Of a stretch of 64,000 bases of DNA, positions 9,038 through 17,382 are shown in pieces. This stretch comes from Algibacter miyuki (GTDB lineage Bacteria; Bacteroidota; Bacteroidia; Flavobacteriales; Flavobacteriaceae), in contig NZ_JAUFQP010000007.1 in assembly GCF_030409805.1 (NCBI RefSeq), positions 372,001 to 436,000 on the forward strand, in the 5' to 3' direction. Each line of letters opens with the position of its first letter. The first letter of the stretch is position 1. Position numbers and translations under genes: made by a program. The notes under the pieces are model-generated. The model ran no database searches, was not told where the DNA came from, and was given only the letters and a program-made list of their open reading frames with translations.

Positions 9038-10360
9038 TTATTGAGGGACTAATTCAAACAAATAATTATTTAATCTTTGTAATGTATTAATTTTATCGTT
9101 AGAATCTATCAATAACGAAATATTATTATTGCTTCCTCCATAAGAAATCATCCTGATTTTTACGTCTTGTAAAATCTGAAATAACTTATAAGTTTCTTGA
9201 TGATTAACAACCGCATGCCCTACTAAGCACACAATACTTTGATTTTTATCAACCTCAATAGATGCTATTTTTTGTAACTCTACTAAAATTTTATCTAAAT
9301 TTTCATCATCATCAATAGTTAAAGATACAGCAACTTCTGAAGTTGTAATCATGTCGATTGAAGTTTGATACGTTTCAAAAATTTCAAACACCTTTTTCAA
9401 AAAACCATGCGCCTGTAACATACGTGCCGATTTAATTTTAATCGCCGTAATACCATCTTTTGCTGCAATAGCCTTAATACCATCGCCCGAAGTTTTGCTT
9501 GATATTAAAGTTCCGTGCGCTTCTGGATTCATCGTGTTTTTTAATCTTACCGGAATACTATCTGCCCTTACAGGTGTTACCGTTTGTGGATGTAAAATCT
9601 TTGCTCCAAAATAAGCGAGCTCCGCTGCCTCATCAAAAGATAAATTTGAAATCGGATTGGTGTTTTCAACATATCTAGGATCATTATTATGCATCCCATC
9701 AATATCAGTCCAAATTTGCACTTCTTCCGCAAGTATAGCAGCACCAATAATAGTCGCTGTATAATCACTTCCGCCACGTTGTAAATTTGACACTTCACCA
9801 TCAGCATCTAAACAAATAAAACCTTGGGTAATATAAATATCAGCCGATCCAGCTTCATTTAAAACCACCTGGAATTTTTCTTTTATATAATCAATATCTG
9901 GCTCTTTAAAAGAATCAATACGCATAAAATCTAAAGCTGGCAACAAAGCCGACTGCACACCTTCTTGCTTTAAAAAACTATTAAACATAAAGGTTGAAAG
10001 TAATTCGCCTTGAGCAACAATTTGATTATCCAACAAAACAGAAGGCACACCTGAAGCACATTCCGTTAAAAACCCAAACACTTCAGAAACATAACTTTTC
10101 GTTTCTTTATTTAACGCCTCATTATATAATAAGGTATCAATAACCTCAAAATAAGTGTTTTTCAACTTACTTATTTGATCTATCGCTAAACTCGATTGAT
10201 TACTTTTAATATCCTTCGCGATAGCCACCAATTGGTTTGTGGTTCCAGACATTGCAGAAAGCACAACCACTTTTTTAGTGCCGTCGTTAATAATGTTTTT
10301 AACATTAAGCATATTCTCAACCGACCCGACCGAAGTCCCTCCAAATTTTAAAACTTTCAT
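9038..10360 (-). CDS. lysC: Aspartate kinase, monofunctional
   Basis: 440 residues. It phosphorylates L-aspartate, the first step towards lysine, threonine, methionine and diaminopimelate. The kinase N-terminus KFGGTSVGS and the nucleotide/substrate motif NLQRGGSDYTATIIGA are intact. Two ACT domains fill the C-terminus (about 295-440, for example MITTSEVAVSLTID and RMISYGGSNNNISLLI), so feedback control by an amino acid is likely, although the effector cannot be read from the sequence. There is no fused homoserine dehydrogenase. TAATTTTG on the minus strand (10396-10403) is a possible -7 element. It is divergent from a stand-alone ACT-type protein. Confidence 0.95.
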   Translation of the reverse strand: MKVLKFGGTSVGSVENMLNVKNIINDGTKKVVVLSAMSGTTNQLVAIAKDIKSNQSSLAIDQISKLKNTYFEVIDTLLYNEALNKETKSYVSEVFGFLTECASGVPSVLLDNQIVAQGELLSTFMFNSFLKQEGVQSALLPALDFMRIDSFKEPDIDYIKEKFQVVLNEAGSADIYITQGFICLDADGEVSNLQRGGSDYTATIIGAAILAEEVQIWTDIDGMHNNDPRYVENTNPISNLSFDEAAELAYFGAKILHPQTVTPVRADSIPVRLKNTMNPEAHGTLISSKTSGDGIKAIAAKDGITAIKIKSARMLQAHGFLKKVFEIFETYQTSIDMITTSEVAVSLTIDDDENLDKILVELQKIASIEVDKNQSIVCLVGHAVVNHQETYKLFQILQDVKIRMISYGGSNNNISLLIDSNDKINTLQRLNNYLFELVPQ

Positions 10361-10445
10361 ACGCTATTACTTCTTTATTAGTTTAATATTATAGACAAAA
10401 TTAAAACTCCTAATCGGAAAAACGCTATTTATTCGAAAATATGTT

Positions 10446-10453
10446 TATTTTTG
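10446..10453 (+). promoter_or_regulatory. -7 element upstream of the ACT-domain protein
   Basis: TATTTTTG fits TAnnTTTG and lies 22 bp before the GTG start at 10476. The -33 box is not clear. Confidence 0.4.
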
Positions 10454-10475
10454 CACAAATTGTTAAATAATTAAC

Positions 10476-11132
10476 GTGAAAACGGTATCCAACTGTGTAG
10501 AAGACATTTTAATATCGCAACCTTACTTAGAGGAAGCACTATCTAGAAACATTATAAATTTTAGCGCATTAGCATTAGAACTTACCGAACCGATAAGTAA
10601 AATGCTGAAAAAAGATGTAAAAGCAGGCGCTATAATGATGGCTTTACGCCGATACAATCCACCTACAACCCTAACCAATTCGGTTAAAATGAAACGGGTA
10701 ATTCAAAATTTAGGAGACATTACCGTACGCTCTAACCTTACCGATTACACGGTTAAGAATTCAGGAACGCTCATTGATAATCATGCGAAAATTTTAGCAA
10801 GAATTAACGAAGAATCAAAATTATTTTACACCTTCACTAGAGGCATTCACGAAAGCAACATCATTATTTCCAGTAGCTTAAACGATTTTATACAAACCTC
10901 CTTAAAACACGAAAGCTTTTTAGCAGTGCAAGAAGGTTTATCTGCTATTAGCATAAATTTACCACAAGACAACTCTAAAATCGCAGGCCTATATTATCAT
11001 TTTTTTAAACGCTTAGCTTGGGAAGGCATTGTACTTTACGAAGTTATTTCTACAACAAATGAGTTCACCATTTTAGTTGAAGACGAATATGTAGACCAAG
11101 CATTTGCCGCCATTAAACGTGTGAAATCTTAA
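10476..11132 (+). CDS. ACT-domain protein, putative amino-acid-responsive regulator
   Basis: 218 residues from a GTG start, chosen because a -7 element lies 22 bp upstream and no ATG fits better. Residues 1-70 are helical and end in a segment (GAIMMALRRY) that looks like a helix-turn-helix or oligomerisation region. The last 50 residues (IAGLYYHFFKRLAWEGIVLY, then EVISTTNEFTILVEDEYVDQ) have the beta-alpha-beta pattern of aspartokinase ACT domains. The overall plan resembles archaeal predicted regulators of amino-acid metabolism that carry a C-terminal ACT domain. It is divergently transcribed from lysC. Regulation of, or partnership with, aspartokinase is an inference; no function is proven by the sequence. 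Confidence 0.7.
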   Translation: MKTVSNCVEDILISQPYLEEALSRNIINFSALALELTEPISKMLKKDVKAGAIMMALRRYNPPTTLTNSVKMKRVIQNLGDITVRSNLTDYTVKNSGTLIDNHAKILARINEESKLFYTFTRGIHESNIIISSSLNDFIQTSLKHESFLAVQEGLSAISINLPQDNSKIAGLYYHFFKRLAWEGIVLYEVISTTNEFTILVEDEYVDQAFAAIKRVKS

Positions 11133-11155
11133 TTTTTAATTCCTATTCGATAGCG

Positions 11156-11163
11156 TATCTTTG
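11156..11163 (+). promoter_or_regulatory. -7 element upstream of alpha/beta hydrolase
   Basis: TATCTTTG fits TAnnTTTG, 19 bp before the ATG at 11183. The expected leader would be only about a dozen bases. Confidence 0.5.
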
Positions 11164-11182
11164 CCCTCCTTATTAAAAATTC

Positions 11183-11962
11183 ATGATTTTAAATTACAAA
11201 GGCATAAACCTATATTATACTGATCAAGGTCGCGGAAGTGCTATTGTTCTCCTTCACGGTTTTCTAGAAAACAGCAGCATGTGGGACGATATCACTCCAA
11301 CTCTCATAAAAAAGAATCGGGTGATTTGCATCGACTTATTAGGCCACGGCAACACCGACTGTTTAGGCTACGTACATAGCATGGAACTCATGGCCGATGC
11401 GGTAAGTGCCGTTTTAAAACACCTAAAAATTCGTCGTTCTACATTTATTGGTCATTCTATGGGCGGCTATGTGGCGCTCGCTTTCGCGGAAGAAAACCCA
11501 GACGCCTTAAAAGGTTTATGTTTAATGAATTCCACCGCAAGTGCCGACACCGAAGAAAAGAAACATAACCGGAATCGCGCTATTTTAGCGGTAAAACAAA
11601 ATCATAAAACCTTTATTAGAATGGCTATCGGAAATTTATTCCGCCCAAAAAACCGTAAACTCTTTGCTGATAAAATAAAAGAAACCACTCAAAAAGCACA
11701 ACAAACACAGTTACAAGGCATTATTGCAGCACTGGAAGGCATGAAAATTAGAAACGATCGTGAAGCCTTACTACACTTTACACCTTTTAAAAAAATGATG
11801 ATTGCCGGAAAAAAAGACCCCGTTTTAAACTACGACAATCTTGTTCAACAAACCAAAAACACTGAAGTCCATTTAGTAACACTTCCGGACGGACATATGT
11901 CACATATCGAAAATAAAGACATTTTCTTACTAGAAATAATGCATTTCATCGAAAAAATATAA
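11183..11962 (+). CDS. Alpha/beta-fold hydrolase
   Basis: 259 residues, a complete alpha/beta hydrolase domain without signal peptide. The oxyanion-hole strand is VLLHGFLENSSMWDD. The nucleophile elbow is FIGHSMGGYVAL (Ser near residue 92). The acid is probably in AGKKDPVLNYD and the base His in LPDGHMSHIENKD. The sequence resembles the esterase/MenH-like group, but the substrate cannot be deduced. It lies 50 bp after the ACT-domain gene and has its own -7 element. Confidence 0.9.
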   Translation: MILNYKGINLYYTDQGRGSAIVLLHGFLENSSMWDDITPTLIKKNRVICIDLLGHGNTDCLGYVHSMELMADAVSAVLKHLKIRRSTFIGHSMGGYVALAFAEENPDALKGLCLMNSTASADTEEKKHNRNRAILAVKQNHKTFIRMAIGNLFRPKNRKLFADKIKETTQKAQQTQLQGIIAALEGMKIRNDREALLHFTPFKKMMIAGKKDPVLNYDNLVQQTKNTEVHLVTLPDGHMSHIENKDIFLLEIMHFIEKI

Positions 11963-12020
11963 CTTTTCATCGTTTTAATTTCTTTTTTTCATTATATTCA
12001 CAACACCAAATCAGAATATT

Positions 12021-12323
12021 ATGAAAAACCCACCAAAAAAACCAGCACTTATTCCAAAAATGTTTTGCAACATATTTGGTCATAATTACAAGGTTTCAAA
12101 AAAAGTAACCTATCATGTAAACGAATACACTTGTTCACATTGCAAAAAGCAATTAACAACAAGCAGTAACGGCAGCTTAATTGAGCTTACTCCAAAATTT
12201 AAAGAAATAAACAGTATTCTAGAACGCATCCACAACAGCAAAGTTGCCAAGCACAGCAAAAACAATCACAACCCATTACAAGAATTATTAACGCTTAACC
12301 CCAAAAATCATGTTTTACTATAA
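12021..12323 (+). CDS. Small zinc-ribbon-like protein (DUF1660-like), paralogue of the 13785 gene
   Basis: 100 residues. The pattern FCNIFGHNY near residue 17 followed by TCSHCKKQL near residue 37 supplies three Cys and one His as a likely metal site. The small protein at 13785-13988 shares FCxxFGHNY and CxxCxKQ at similar spacing, and both have a helix after a xPK motif. The FGH start and C-x2-C recall the DUF1660 group of small phage/host proteins, an assignment by eye only. The function is unknown. It is preceded by AT-rich sequence, with no strong promoter match seen. Confidence 0.65.
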   Translation: MKNPPKKPALIPKMFCNIFGHNYKVSKKVTYHVNEYTCSHCKKQLTTSSNGSLIELTPKFKEINSILERIHNSKVAKHSKNNHNPLQELLTLNPKNHVLL

Positions 12324-12428
12324 ACTTCCTACAACATTATTAAGACCACACCAAAAAGAAGTTATCGATTTAATGCAAATTGTAGTCATATCCTATACCG
12401 CAAAAAGCAGAACAGCCCGAACAGACGA

Positions 12429-13472
12429 TTAATCGAAAGTTTTCCAGCCTTGTGCTTTTAGTTCAATTTTGGTATTAGCACGTGTTACTAAATGCACTCC
12501 TGCACTTTCTTCCACTAAATGCCCTATAATACTTAAATGTGGATTCGCTTTTATTTTAGGAAAATCGGCTTGAGAAACTGTGAAAAGTAACTCATAGTCT
12601 TCTCCACCATTTAGCGCCACTGTAGTACTATCGATATTAAACTCTTCGCAAACTGTAATCACGGTAGGATCTAGAGGAATTTTATCTTCGTATAAATCAC
12701 AACCTACTTTACTTCCTTTACAAAGGTGTAAAATTTCAGAAGACAATCCGTCACTAATATCAATCATTGAAGTTGGCTTCACATCCAAATCCTTCAACAG
12801 CTTAACAATATCTTTTCTAGCTTCAGGTTTTAACTGACGCTCTATGATATAAGTATACGCTTCTAAATCTGGTTGACTATTTGGATTTACTTTATATACT
12901 TCCTTTTCGCGCTCCAACACCTGCAAGCCCATATAAGCAGCACCTAAATCTCCAGTAACCACTAATAAATCGCCTACTTTTGCTGTATCTCTACGAACCG
13001 CTTCATCTTTTTGCACCTGCCCTATAGCGGTCACAGAAATCAATAATCCTGTTGTAGACGACGTTGTATCTCCACCAACAACATCGATACCATAAATTTT
13101 TGCCGCCGTTTCAATACCTGCGTATAATTCTTCTACAGCTTCTAAAGGAAATCGATTTGACACCGCAATAGATACCGTTATTTGAGTCGCTTCGGCATTC
13201 ATTGCATAAACATCAGATAAATTAACCACAACAGCCTTATAACCTAAGTGTTTTAATGGCATATAACTTAAATCGAAATGTACGTTTTCAACCAATAAAT
13301 CGGTAGTAACTACGATGCTTTTATCTCCAAAATCTAAAATAGCCGCATCATCTCCAATTCCTTTTACAGTAGAGGTATGCGAAATCTCAAAATTCTTGGT
13401 TAAATGATCTATTAGCGCAAATTCGCCTAAAGTACTTAATGGTGTACGTTGTTGATTTTTATCTTCTATCAT
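12429..13472 (-). CDS. thiL: Thiamine-monophosphate kinase
   Basis: 347 residues. It phosphorylates thiamine monophosphate with ATP to make thiamine diphosphate. The PurM/ThiL-like fold motifs are present: GIGDDAAILDF near residue 40, VVGGDTTSSTTG near 130, IDISDGLSSEI near 237 and LNGGEDYELLFT near 288. It starts at the ATG at 13472 with an AT-rich upstream region. It is not next to other thiamine genes here. The stop lies 105 bp beyond the end of the convergent small zinc-ribbon gene. Confidence 0.95.
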   Translation of the reverse strand: MIEDKNQQRTPLSTLGEFALIDHLTKNFEISHTSTVKGIGDDAAILDFGDKSIVVTTDLLVENVHFDLSYMPLKHLGYKAVVVNLSDVYAMNAEATQITVSIAVSNRFPLEAVEELYAGIETAAKIYGIDVVGGDTTSSTTGLLISVTAIGQVQKDEAVRRDTAKVGDLLVVTGDLGAAYMGLQVLEREKEVYKVNPNSQPDLEAYTYIIERQLKPEARKDIVKLLKDLDVKPTSMIDISDGLSSEILHLCKGSKVGCDLYEDKIPLDPTVITVCEEFNIDSTTVALNGGEDYELLFTVSQADFPKIKANPHLSIIGHLVEESAGVHLVTRANTKIELKAQGWKTFD

Positions 13473-13784
13473 GCTGCAAAAATAAGAAGCTCATTTTGTT
13501 TTTAATAGAAATTTAGCATCAAACGTTACGGAATTATTGAAATGAATCCAAAATACATCAAAAACTTGTTCTATTTCAAAAGAAATAGACCACAGCCCAA
13601 CCTAAAAAAAATAAATTCAACTAAAATCGTAGTATAAAAACCTATTCACACAAACTTCCGAGGCAAAACCGCAGAAAACAAACGATTAAAAACACTTTGA
13701 ACTACTTTTAATCGAATTATTTGGTATTTAATCGGTTATTTTAAATCTAATCAGTACATTTGTAATCCCCAAATACTACTAACT
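13473..13784. other. Gap between thiL and the second zinc-ribbon gene (312 bp)
   Basis: AT-rich divergent intergenic region that must hold the thiL promoter and that of the 13785 gene. TACATTTG at 13755-13762 fits the -7 element of the latter, 22 bp before its ATG. A 31-codon frame at 13542-13637 has nothing to support it. I see no strong hairpin or repeat. Confidence 0.5.
13755..13762 (+). promoter_or_regulatory. -7 element upstream of 13785 gene
   Basis: TACATTTG, a TAnnTTTG match, ends 22 bp before the ATG. No clear TTG box at the expected distance. Confidence 0.4.
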
Positions 13785-13988
13785 ATGATAAAAAATTCAT
13801 ACAAAAATTTGTTTTGTGCGACTTTTGGACACAACTATTTTAAACCCAACCGGACAAGCCCAAACGCGCCTCGTTTAATTTGTAAATCTTGCAATAAGCA
13901 GTTCAACTACAACCATAAAAACGAAATAACCGAAGCGCCCAAATATTACAATGATTTATATGAGGTTTTATTACAAATAACCCCATAA
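13785..13988 (+). CDS. Small zinc-ribbon-like protein (DUF1660-like), paralogue of the 12021 gene
   Basis: 67 residues. LFCATFGHNYFKP near residue 9 and LICKSCNKQFNY near residue 31 give Cys, His, Cys, Cys, a plausible single zinc site. The motifs and spacing match the 100-residue protein at 12021-12323, so the two are paralogues flanking thiL. A short C-terminal helix follows EAPKYYNDL. There is no signal peptide or membrane segment. The function is unknown. A -7 element lies upstream, which supports real expression. Confidence 0.65.
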   Translation: MIKNSYKNLFCATFGHNYFKPNRTSPNAPRLICKSCNKQFNYNHKNEITEAPKYYNDLYEVLLQITP

Positions 13989-14156
13989 CCAAAATAACAT
14001 TCATCCAAAAATCCTCCCTAAATCAAACTATAATTCACCTACGCTAATCTCTTGCAACGCCATATAATTCCATTCTTAAAAACGCAACATACCCCATAAA
14101 TATCCTACCATAAAGAAACTCTATAAAACTATCTACTAATATAATGTTAGGTTCTA

Positions 14157-14186
14157 TTGAAATGCATGACTTATATTGTATATTTG
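14157..14186 (+). promoter_or_regulatory. Promoter of the SUF cluster
   Basis: TTG at 14157-14159, exactly 19 nt, then TATATTTG at 14179-14186: a full match to the Bacteroidota pattern TTG-N19-TAnnTTTG. A 12-nt inverted repeat (CTCTA-TT-TAGAG, 14189-14200) follows at the expected transcription start and may be an operator. Confidence 0.75.
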
Positions 14187-14219
14187 CACTCTATTTAGAG
14201 CAAATCTAATTTAAGAATT

Positions 14220-14549
14220 ATGATAAAAGTTTCTGATACAGCTAAGAAGAAAGTAATCGAACTGATGACAGACGACGGCTACAACCCTACCGTAGATTTT
14301 GTACGTGTTGGCGTTAAAAGTGGTGGTTGCTCTGGTTTGTCTTACGATTTAAAGTTTGATAAAGAAAATCAAGAAGGCGATAAGGTTTTTGAAGATAATG
14401 GTGTAAAAATTATTGTTGACAAAAAAAGTTTCTTGTATTTAATAGGGACTACCCTAGAATATTCAGGAGGATTAAACGGAACAGGTTTCGTGTTTAATAA
14501 CCCTAACGCAAACCGTACTTGCGGTTGTGGCGAATCGTTTTCATTATAA
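14220..14549 (+). CDS. sufA: HesB/IscA-family iron-sulfur carrier (SufA-like)
   Basis: 109 residues, the usual A-type carrier length. The three conserved cysteines are in GGCSGLSYDL near residue 39 and in RTCGCGESF at the C-terminus (the CGC pair). The family accepts Fe-S clusters from the SufBCD scaffold and passes them to client proteins. It is the first gene of the suf cluster, 18 bp before sufB and 33 bp after the -7 element. The symbol is by position; sequence alone cannot separate SufA from IscA or ErpA. Confidence 0.9.
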   Translation: MIKVSDTAKKKVIELMTDDGYNPTVDFVRVGVKSGGCSGLSYDLKFDKENQEGDKVFEDNGVKIIVDKKSFLYLIGTTLEYSGGLNGTGFVFNNPNANRTCGCGESFSL

Positions 14550-14567
14550 CAAAATAAGAAAAGAATT

Positions 14568-16016
14568 ATGTCGAAGTATACCGAGGATGATTTACGCGAA
14601 GAGCTAAAAACCAAAGAATACGAATACGGTTTTTTTACCGATATAGAATCTGAAACATTTCCTATTGGTTTAAATGAAGATATTGTGCGCGCCATTTCTA
14701 AAAAGAAAGGCGAACCACAATGGATGACCGATTGGAGATTAGAAGCCTTTAAAGTTTGGAAAGAAATGACTGAACCTGAATGGGCTAATGTGCATTATGC
14801 TAAACCAGATTTTCAGGCTATAGCGTATTATTCTGCGCCAACATCTGTAGATCCAAACAAAACCTTAGACGATGTAGATCCCGATTTATTGGCGATGTAC
14901 AAAAAGCTAGGTATTTCTGTTGATGAACAGAAAAAAATGAACAATGTCGCTATGGATATCGTAGTCGATTCAGTTTCTGTTGCAACAACTTTCAAGAAAA
15001 CTTTAGGAGAAAAAGGAATTATTTTTATGAGTATTTCTGAAGCTATAAAAGAGCATCCAGAACTTGTAAAAAAATATCTTGGAACCGTTGTACCAACAAA
15101 GGACAACTTTTATGCAGCTTTAAACTCGGCTGTATTCAGTGATGGTTCTTTCTGTTACATTCCAAAAGGTGTAAGATGCCCAATGGAATTATCAACATAT
15201 TTTAGAATAAACCAAGCAGGAACAGGCCAATTCGAAAGAACTTTAGTTATTGCCGACGAAGGTAGTTACGTAAGTTACTTAGAGGGTTGTACTGCACCAA
15301 GCCGTGACGAAAACCAATTACACGCTGCCGTTGTAGAGCTTATTGCTTTAGACGATGCTGAAATAAAATACTCAACCGTACAAAACTGGTACCCTGGTAA
15401 TGCAGAAGGTAAAGGTGGAGTTTACAACTTTGTAACCAAAAGAGGTTTATGCGAGAAAAACGCTAAAATTTCTTGGACACAGGTTGAAACGGGATCGGCC
15501 GTAACATGGAAATATCCATCTTGTATTTTAAAAGGTGATAATTCAGTAGGCGAATTTTACTCTATTGCTGTAACTAACAATTATCAACAAGCCGATACCG
15601 GTACGAAGATGATTCACTTAGGAAAAAACACAAAATCTACTATTATTTCGAAAGGAATTTCAGCAGGAAAATCGCAAAATTCATACCGTGGACTAGTGCA
15701 TATAGGTTCTAGAGCTGATAATGCACGTAACTTTTCGCAATGTGATAGTTTATTAATGGGTAATGAATGTGGTGCCCACACCTTCCCATATATTGAAGCG
15801 AAAAATAAAACAGCCAAAATAGAGCACGAAGCAACAACAAGTAAAATTGGTGAAGATCAAATTTTCTATTGTAACCAACGTGGTATCGATACCGAAAAAG
15901 CCATTGCATTAATTGTAAACGGTTTTAGTAAAGAGGTATTAAATAAGCTACCAATGGAGTTTGCTGTTGAAGCTCAAAAATTATTAGAAATTAGTTTAGA
16001 AGGTTCTGTAGGATAA
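14568..16016 (+). CDS. sufB: Fe-S cluster assembly scaffold SufB
   Basis: 482 residues, full length. It is the scaffold subunit of the SufBC2D complex that builds clusters with sulfur from SufS/SufE. The core domain has the typical [40 protein letters not shown] and [16 protein letters not shown] segments. Conserved cysteines occur at [16 protein letters not shown] and [17 protein letters not shown]. It lies 18 bp after the sufA-like gene and is probably in the same transcript. Confidence 0.97.
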   Translation: MSKYTEDDLREELKTKEYEYGFFTDIESETFPIGLNEDIVRAISKKKGEPQWMTDWRLEAFKVWKEMTEPEWANVHYAKPDFQAIAYYSAPTSVDPNKTLDDVDPDLLAMYKKLGISVDEQKKMNNVAMDIVVDSVSVATTFKKTLGEKGIIFMSISEAIKEHPELVKKYLGTVVPTKDNFYAALNSAVFSDGSFCYIPKGVRCPMELSTYFRINQAGTGQFERTLVIADEGSYVSYLEGCTAPSRDENQLHAAVVELIALDDAEIKYSTVQNWYPGNAEGKGGVYNFVTKRGLCEKNAKISWTQVETGSAVTWKYPSCILKGDNSVGEFYSIAVTNNYQQADTGTKMIHLGKNTKSTIISKGISAGKSQNSYRGLVHIGSRADNARNFSQCDSLLMGNECGAHTFPYIEAKNKTAKIEHEATTSKIGEDQIFYCNQRGIDTEKAIALIVNGFSKEVLNKLPMEFAVEAQKLLEISLEGSVG

Positions 16017-16035
16017 CATCTATAAAGCAATATAA

Positions 16036-16425
16036 ATGAAAAAAATTGGTCTTTTAGTTTTTTGTTTTTCAGTATTAATAAGCTGTAAAAATAATAACAA
16101 GCAAGAAAATGAAACCGCTTACCAAAACGACAATCTTACCTTATTAAAAGGTCAGTTTGTTTATTACGATGGCGCAGCAGTATTGCAAACTACCAATCAA
16201 ATTTATGGCGTATTTATTACAGAGAAATTAAAAGCACTGGATAAAGAAGCTCAAAAATTTAAAAACCAAAAAACCGATATGGTTACCGTTGAAATACGCG
16301 GAAAAGTAACCACAGCAAAAGACGAAAAAATTCTTTGGGAACAGAAAGTTGAAGTGATAGACATTATAAACGTAGCACCACAACAAACTGAAGACGAACA
16401 AAACGTTATAAAACTGGGTAATTAA
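16036..16425 (+). CDS. Small lipoprotein of unknown function within the SUF cluster
   Basis: 129 residues. The N-terminus is a lipoprotein signal (MKKIGLLVFCFSVLISC, Cys near residue 17). The mature part is short, with a charged linker then an alternating-strand domain (LKGQFVYYDGAAVLQTTNQI, TVEIRGKVTTAKDEK). I do not recognise a family. It lies 20 bp after sufB and 72 bp before sufC, so it probably rides in the SUF transcript without a clear role in cluster assembly. Confidence 0.75.
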   Translation: MKKIGLLVFCFSVLISCKNNNKQENETAYQNDNLTLLKGQFVYYDGAAVLQTTNQIYGVFITEKLKALDKEAQKFKNQKTDMVTVEIRGKVTTAKDEKILWEQKVEVIDIINVAPQQTEDEQNVIKLGN

Positions 16426-16497
16426 TAAAAATAAAATAACACCAAATTCTAACTTGAACAGAAGTGATTCTAATCAATCGAATTTAAAATATAAAGT

Positions 16498-17250
16498 ATG
16501 TTAAAAATAAATAATTTACACGCACGCGTAGAAGATAAAGGCATTCTTAAAGGCATTAACCTTGAGGTAAAAGCAGGAGAAGTTCACGCTATAATGGGAC
16601 CAAATGGCTCAGGAAAAAGTACATTAGCATCTGTTATTGCAGGAAAGGAAGAATATGAAGTTACCGATGGTAATATTACTTTTGAAGGTGAAGACATTGA
16701 CGAATTAGCAGCTGAAGAACGCGCACACAAAGGCGTATTTTTATCGTTTCAATATCCTGTTGAAATTCCAGGCGTATCTGTTACTAACTTTATAAAAACT
16801 GCTATTAACGAATCGCGTAAAGCAAAAGGATTAGACGATATGCCTGCTAAAGACATGTTGAAACTTATTCGTGAAAAAGCAGATTTATTAGAAATGGATC
16901 GTAAATTTTTATCTCGCTCATTAAATACTGGTTTTTCTGGTGGTGAGAAAAAACGTAACGAAATATTCCAAATGGCCATGTTAGAGCCAAAATTAGCAAT
17001 ACTTGATGAAACCGATTCTGGTTTAGATATTGATGCCTTACGTATTGTTGCAAACGGTGTTAACAAACTAAAAAGCAAAGACAATGCTGTAGTAGTAATT
17101 ACGCACTACCAACGTTTGTTAGACTATATTGTTCCAGATTTTGTACACGTTTTATACAATGGTAAAATTGTAAAATCGGGTGGAAAAGAACTAGCTCATG
17201 AGTTAGAAGAAAAAGGTTACGATTGGATTAAAGAAGAAGCAAACGCTTAA
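16498..17250 (+). CDS. sufC: SUF system ATPase SufC
   Basis: 250 residues, a soluble ABC-type ATPase that binds SufB and SufD and drives the scaffold. Walker A GPNGSGKSTLAS is near residue 36, the signature region LNTGFSGGEKKRNEI near 143, Walker B AILDETDSGLDIDAL near 168 and the switch His in VITHYQRLL near 202. The family's usual SGGE signature and the ETDSGLD sequence are intact. It is followed by a 132-bp gap before sufD. Confidence 0.97.
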   Translation: MLKINNLHARVEDKGILKGINLEVKAGEVHAIMGPNGSGKSTLASVIAGKEEYEVTDGNITFEGEDIDELAAEERAHKGVFLSFQYPVEIPGVSVTNFIKTAINESRKAKGLDDMPAKDMLKLIREKADLLEMDRKFLSRSLNTGFSGGEKKRNEIFQMAMLEPKLAILDETDSGLDIDALRIVANGVNKLKSKDNAVVVITHYQRLLDYIVPDFVHVLYNGKIVKSGGKELAHELEEKGYDWIKEEANA

Positions 17251-17382
17251 AACAATTTCAGTATTCAGGCACACTGTGCAATGTCTACTTAAAATTGATT
17301 CCTCAAGATTATAAAATATAGTAAACAGTATAAACCTTCAATTTTTATTAAAAACTGAGGCCACGACTGAAAACTGAAAACA

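Noticed and set aside
10361-10475. Lysine riboswitch between lysC and the ACT-domain gene
   Set aside because: The gap is only 115 bp and AT-rich, with no extended paired structure of the lysine-riboswitch type.
13542-13637. 31-codon frame in the thiL-13785 gap
   Set aside because: Too short, no -7 element at a suitable distance and no recognisable sequence.
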